The notes beneath the pieces were generated by a model. It had not been told where the DNA came from, searched no databases, and saw only the letters and a program-made list of their open reading frames with translations. Made by a program: the position numbers and the translations under genes. Shown piece after piece: positions 60,770 through 64,000 of a stretch of DNA of 64,000 nucleotides (the stretch's first letter is position 1; each line of letters opens with the position of its first letter). The stretch spans positions 34,243 through 98,242 of the forward strand of contig JAJFII010000006.1 of NCBI GenBank assembly GCA_021775095.1. Direction: 5' to 3'. This stretch comes from Rhodospirillales bacterium. Lineage in GTDB: Bacteria > Pseudomonadota > Alphaproteobacteria > Rhodospirillales > Casp-alpha2.

Positions 60770-63469
60770 ATGGATAAAACTCTTTTTAAGTTTATTTGGC
60801 GCTATTCGAAAAAGCAGCAAATTACGCTCTTGCTGGTGACTTTAATATCGTTTCCGTTTTTGTATTTCTCCCTGGATCTGCCAAAAACCATTATAAATGA
60901 TGCAATTGCCGGTCGAGATTTCCCCAGGGACCTGTTTGGTTACAAACTCGAACAAATCGAATATTTGCTGGTTCTTTGTTTCGCCTTTCTTGGTCTGGTC
61001 CTGATCAACGGCGGTTTTAAATTCTGGATCAATGTGTTTCGTGGACGCATGGGCGAACGGATGTTGCGTCGTATGCGGTTTATTTTGTACAGCCGTATTT
61101 TACGTTTCCCGCTGCTGCAGTTTCGCAAAATTTCCCAGGGTGAACTCATCTCGATGGTTACCATCGAAGTTGAACCCTTGGGTGGGTATATTGGCGAAGC
61201 GATTTCCCTGCCAGCCTTCCAGGGGGGGACCCTGTTGACCATTATCGGCTTCATTATGGTGCAGAATCCCTTCCTGGGTTTTGCGGCGATCGCCCTGTAC
61301 CCCTTGCAAATGTATATCATTCCGAAACTGCAGAAAAAAATTAATTTGCTTGGCAAAGAACGGGTCAAAGCGGTTCGTAACCTGTCCGGGAGGATTGGTG
61401 AAACGGTCTCCGGCGCCCAGGAAATCCACATTCACGATACCTCGGCTTTTGCCCGCGCCCATACCTCCAAGTGGTTGGCAAAAATATATTACATTCGTTA
61501 CGAGATTTTTAAGCGCAAGTTTTTTGTTAAGTTTTTGAACAACTTCATTGCGCAGGTTACGCCCTTCCTGTTCTATTCCATTGGCGGCGTATTGGTGATA
61601 AAGGGCAATTTGAGTTTTGGTGCACTGGTCGCCGTATTGGCCGCCTATAAAGACCTGTCAGCGCCGTGGAAAGAACTGCTGGCCCATTATCAGGTGGCGG
61701 CAGACGCACGGATCAAATATGACCAGCTGATTGAACAATTTCATCCGTCAAACATGTTGGCGGAAGAACATCAACTGAACGGTCCTGAAACCGTGCCAAG
61801 TCTTAAAGGAGATTTTTCCGTCTCGAACGTCGTCGTCGAAGATGACGACGGATTTAAATCGCTGGACGGAGCTAACGCGATCATTCCACTTATCGGCGCA
61901 ACGGCAATTTTGGGCTCCAGCGAGTCGGGGCGTGACGATTTGGTGCGTTTGGCGGCACGCCTGATAAAACCGGCCAAAGGAACGGTTAAATTGGGTGGTG
62001 ACGACATTTCGGATATGCATGAGGCGACCATTGGGATGCGGACGTCGTTCGTCGATCAAAGCGCTTATGTCTTTAACGGAACCATCCGGGAAAATATTTT
62101 CTACGGCCTTCAACACCACCCGGTTGCCGCGACCGATGGCGACGATGAACCAATAGTGTCCCGCGATCAACACCAACCGAGCGCCGCTAGTGCTGGCGTC
62201 GACGAAAAAAGAGTGTCGCGTGATGACGAAAAAAAAGAAGCCATTTTGACGGGCAATTCGTTTGATGACCCGGATGCGGACTGGGTTGATTTTGCCAATA
62301 TCGGATTGACTTACGATTTGGATATCAAAGCCCATATTGATGATATATTGGTAACCTGCGGTTTGCGCAGTGATTTGCGTGAATTTGGATTGCTGTCGAG
62401 TGTCGATGTGGCAAACCATCCGGGCCTTGCAGAAATTATCTTAAAAGCCCGTCTTGAATTGCTGGAACAACTCAAAAAACCAAAAATTGCCCGTCTGATC
62501 GAACCCTTTGATCGCACCAAGTTTAATTCAAACATGACGGTGGGCGAAAATATTTTAATGGGTACGCCCGTTGGAAATGAATTTGATTTGCAAACCCTGG
62601 GATCAAATTCTTATATGCTTGCCGTATTGCAAAAAGCGGACCTGTACCATCATTTCCTGGAAACAGGCGTAAAAGTTGCGGAAATGATGATTGAATTATT
62701 TCAGGACCTGCCGCCGGGGCATGAGTTTTTTGAACAATATTCGTTTATCCAGTCCGATGAGTTGCCGGAATTTCAACTGATTTTAAAACGTAAGGATGCG
62801 AACGGAATTGAAACGCTCGCCGAGGAAGATAAGACCCAATTGTTAAGCCTGCCATTTATGTTAATTCCCGACCGTCACCGGTTGGGTCTGGCCGATGACA
62901 GTGTACGGGACAAATTGCTTAATGCGCGGCGGATTTTTGCTGATGAGTTGCCTGCGGAATTCGTCAATTCAATCGAATTCTACGATGTGGATGCCTATAA
63001 CACGGCGGCGACGGTGCAGGATAATATTCTGTTTGGAAAAATCGCCCATGGTCGCGCTCAGGCAAAAAAAGAAGTTGGCCAGATTATCGATGGAATTATC
63101 AATAAACTGGGCCTTGACCAGACCTTGATCGATTTGGGTTTGGATATGCCCGTTGGCATCGCTGGCGGCCGACTGTCTGTGGCGCAACGCCAGAAAATAT
63201 GTGTTGCGCGGGCCCTGATTAAAAATCCTGATCTTTTGATTTTTAACGATCCGTTGAACGCGCTCGACCCGAAAACCCAGGACGATTTAATGAAAAGGAT
63301 CATAAAACGATACGAAAGCCGAGGCTTGATTTGGGTTTTAACCCGACCCGAATTGGCGACCCTGTTCGACCGCGTTTTGGTGATGGAGGGAGGCCGGGTT
63401 ATCGAGCAGGGAAAAACCGAACACTTGAATAAAACGGGAAGCCGCTTTCATGAGTTGCTCTCGGCCTAG
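60770..63469 (+). CDS. ABC-exporter-like protein with degenerate, expanded nucleotide-binding domain
   Basis: 899 residues. Residues 1-330 are a six-segment exporter membrane domain. The ATPase domain then departs from the norm. Walker A is GSSESGRDD (382-390) with Arg388 in place of lysine. The signature is LSVAQRQK (802-809). Walker B ends D827-P828, losing the catalytic glutamate, and the switch histidine is Arg859 (LTRPE). About 420 residues separate Walker A and signature instead of about 110. The extra length has a charged linker (about 451-490) and repeats the ENI-x-x-G motif: E441, E593 and D751. ATP hydrolysis is doubtful. It is divergent from the glycan operon and is followed by a cyclic-nucleotide-binding gene. 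Confidence 0.9.
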   Translation: MDKTLFKFIWRYSKKQQITLLLVTLISFPFLYFSLDLPKTIINDAIAGRDFPRDLFGYKLEQIEYLLVLCFAFLGLVLINGGFKFWINVFRGRMGERMLRRMRFILYSRILRFPLLQFRKISQGELISMVTIEVEPLGGYIGEAISLPAFQGGTLLTIIGFIMVQNPFLGFAAIALYPLQMYIIPKLQKKINLLGKERVKAVRNLSGRIGETVSGAQEIHIHDTSAFARAHTSKWLAKIYYIRYEIFKRKFFVKFLNNFIAQVTPFLFYSIGGVLVIKGNLSFGALVAVLAAYKDLSAPWKELLAHYQVAADARIKYDQLIEQFHPSNMLAEEHQLNGPETVPSLKGDFSVSNVVVEDDDGFKSLDGANAIIPLIGATAILGSSESGRDDLVRLAARLIKPAKGTVKLGGDDISDMHEATIGMRTSFVDQSAYVFNGTIRENIFYGLQHHPVAATDGDDEPIVSRDQHQPSAASAGVDEKRVSRDDEKKEAILTGNSFDDPDADWVDFANIGLTYDLDIKAHIDDILVTCGLRSDLREFGLLSSVDVANHPGLAEIILKARLELLEQLKKPKIARLIEPFDRTKFNSNMTVGENILMGTPVGNEFDLQTLGSNSYMLAVLQKADLYHHFLETGVKVAEMMIELFQDLPPGHEFFEQYSFIQSDELPEFQLILKRKDANGIETLAEEDKTQLLSLPFMLIPDRHRLGLADDSVRDKLLNARRIFADELPAEFVNSIEFYDVDAYNTAATVQDNILFGKIAHGRAQAKKEVGQIIDGIINKLGLDQTLIDLGLDMPVGIAGGRLSVAQRQKICVARALIKNPDLLIFNDPLNALDPKTQDDLMKRIIKRYESRGLIWVLTRPELATLFDRVLVMEGGRVIEQGKTEHLNKTGSRFHELLSA

Positions 63470-63508
63470 GTAAGGAGCCCGAGTGCGGGTGAAAAAGGAA
63501 GGTATATA

Positions 63509-63949
63509 ATGGACTTAGAAGAAGCAGCAAGGGTATTAAAAGGTATCCCTCTCTTTGCAAAGTTGGAACCGTCCAAACTCAAGCTGCTGGCATTTGCCAG
63601 TGATCAACTGATTTTTGATGATGGCGAAGAAGTATTTGGTACGGGTGATCCCGCCGATTCCGCCTATTTTATCGAGTCGGGCACAGCCGACGTATATATC
63701 GAGATTGGTGAAAAACGCGTTAAGGTTAATCAGTTGGGACCGCATGATCTGTTCGGTGAAATGGCCCTGTTCCTAAGTACCGGCAGGTCCGCCAGCGTGG
63801 TTGCGAATGGCGATTTAATGGCCTTGAAACTGGATGGCAACATGTTTCTCAAATTGGTTACCGAAAACCCGGACGCTGCCTTAGGCGTGATGATCGCGCT
63901 CAGTGAAAAGATCGTAAGTACCAGTGAGAACCTAGTCAATAAATCATGA
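63509..63949 (+). CDS. Small cyclic-nucleotide-binding protein
   Basis: 146 residues, a single CNB domain with no DNA-binding part. The phosphate-binding cassette is intact: HDLFGEMALFLSTGRSASVVA at about residues 75-95, with the FGEMAL and R-S-A elements. It lies 39 bases after the ABC-like gene with an AAGGAAGG ribosome site, so the two are co-transcribed. Likely a cAMP/cGMP-responsive partner that controls the transporter-like protein. The last 50 bases of the window hold no gene. Confidence 0.88.
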   Translation: MDLEEAARVLKGIPLFAKLEPSKLKLLAFASDQLIFDDGEEVFGTGDPADSAYFIESGTADVYIEIGEKRVKVNQLGPHDLFGEMALFLSTGRSASVVANGDLMALKLDGNMFLKLVTENPDAALGVMIALSEKIVSTSENLVNKS

Positions 63950-64000
63950 CCGGTTTAGGGTCAGGACCCATTAATTGCATGCAATTTTGTTTGTCCGTAA

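Noticed and set aside
60770..63469. Reading the ABC-like gene as a frameshifted or damaged ordinary exporter
   Set aside because: The frame is open for 899 codons with even codon use, the motif spacing is regular and the next gene is intact, so decay or assembly error is unlikely.
1..64000. tRNA, rRNA or CRISPR array
   Set aside because: No T-loop/acceptor pattern, rRNA-like segment or regularly spaced direct repeats were seen on either strand by eye; a covariance search would settle it.

Overview
The window looks like the chromosome of a free-living, probably marine alphaproteobacterium of the Rhodospirillales type. The signs are a moderately G+C-rich genome, many ABC and TRAP solute importers, an alphaproteobacterial sulfite reductase block (DUF2849, CysI, DUF934), an FMN riboswitch in front of a type II lumazine synthase, and Opp-type permeases of the rhizobial sort. 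No tRNA, rRNA, CRISPR array or intact insertion sequence was recognised. This assignment is inferred from gene content and was not computed.

Layout. 1-1659: end of a sulfonate module (sulfopyruvate decarboxylase subunits and a TauE-like sulfite exporter). 1800-7289: a peptide-type ABC importer whose binding protein converges on its permease/ATPase operon. 7542-10969: a TAXI-type TRAP transporter with a cupin. 11173-16969: a decayed recombinase, an oxidoreductase, a TPR-glycosyltransferase, a 2H phosphoesterase and a LacI regulator. 17149-21256: a binding-protein ABC importer with two LacI-type operators in front. 21293-23813: sulfite reductase operon, divergent from an Acr3 arsenite pump (24055-25131). 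25175-28045: amidase, thioesterase and 2-hydroxyacid dehydrogenase. 28046-31727: a patch of relics (recombinase tail, IS66 tail, MFS tail) around a 2OG-Fe(II) oxygenase/LysR pair and a small DksA-type zinc finger. 31727-40684: MmgE/PrpD-LeuD-LeuC divergent from a Liv-type importer and an alpha/beta hydrolase. 40777-43416: MFS transporter, FMN riboswitch, ribH and a SorC-family relic. 43427-47139: hybrid histidine kinase and cytochrome P460.

47263-63949 is the most unusual part. Eleven tightly packed minus-strand genes combine two MurG-like and two GT4 glycosyltransferases, a histidine phosphatase, a polysaccharide-deacetylase-like protein and a GT2-FkbM fusion with a complete Opp/Agp-type ABC importer. 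Divergent from them is an 899-residue ABC-exporter-like protein. Its nucleotide-binding domain has lost the key ATPase residues, and a short motif recurs three times in it at about 155-residue spacing. A small cyclic-nucleotide-binding protein follows. I infer one glycoconjugate synthesis/transport system with a regulatory or degenerate exporter, and this is the best candidate here for something undescribed.

Recurring themes. Three importer operons (TAXI-TRAP, LacI-linked ABC, Liv) have a strong hairpin just after the binding-protein gene, consistent with higher output of the binding protein than of the permeases. Relics of mobile DNA cluster at 11-12 kb and 28-32 kb.
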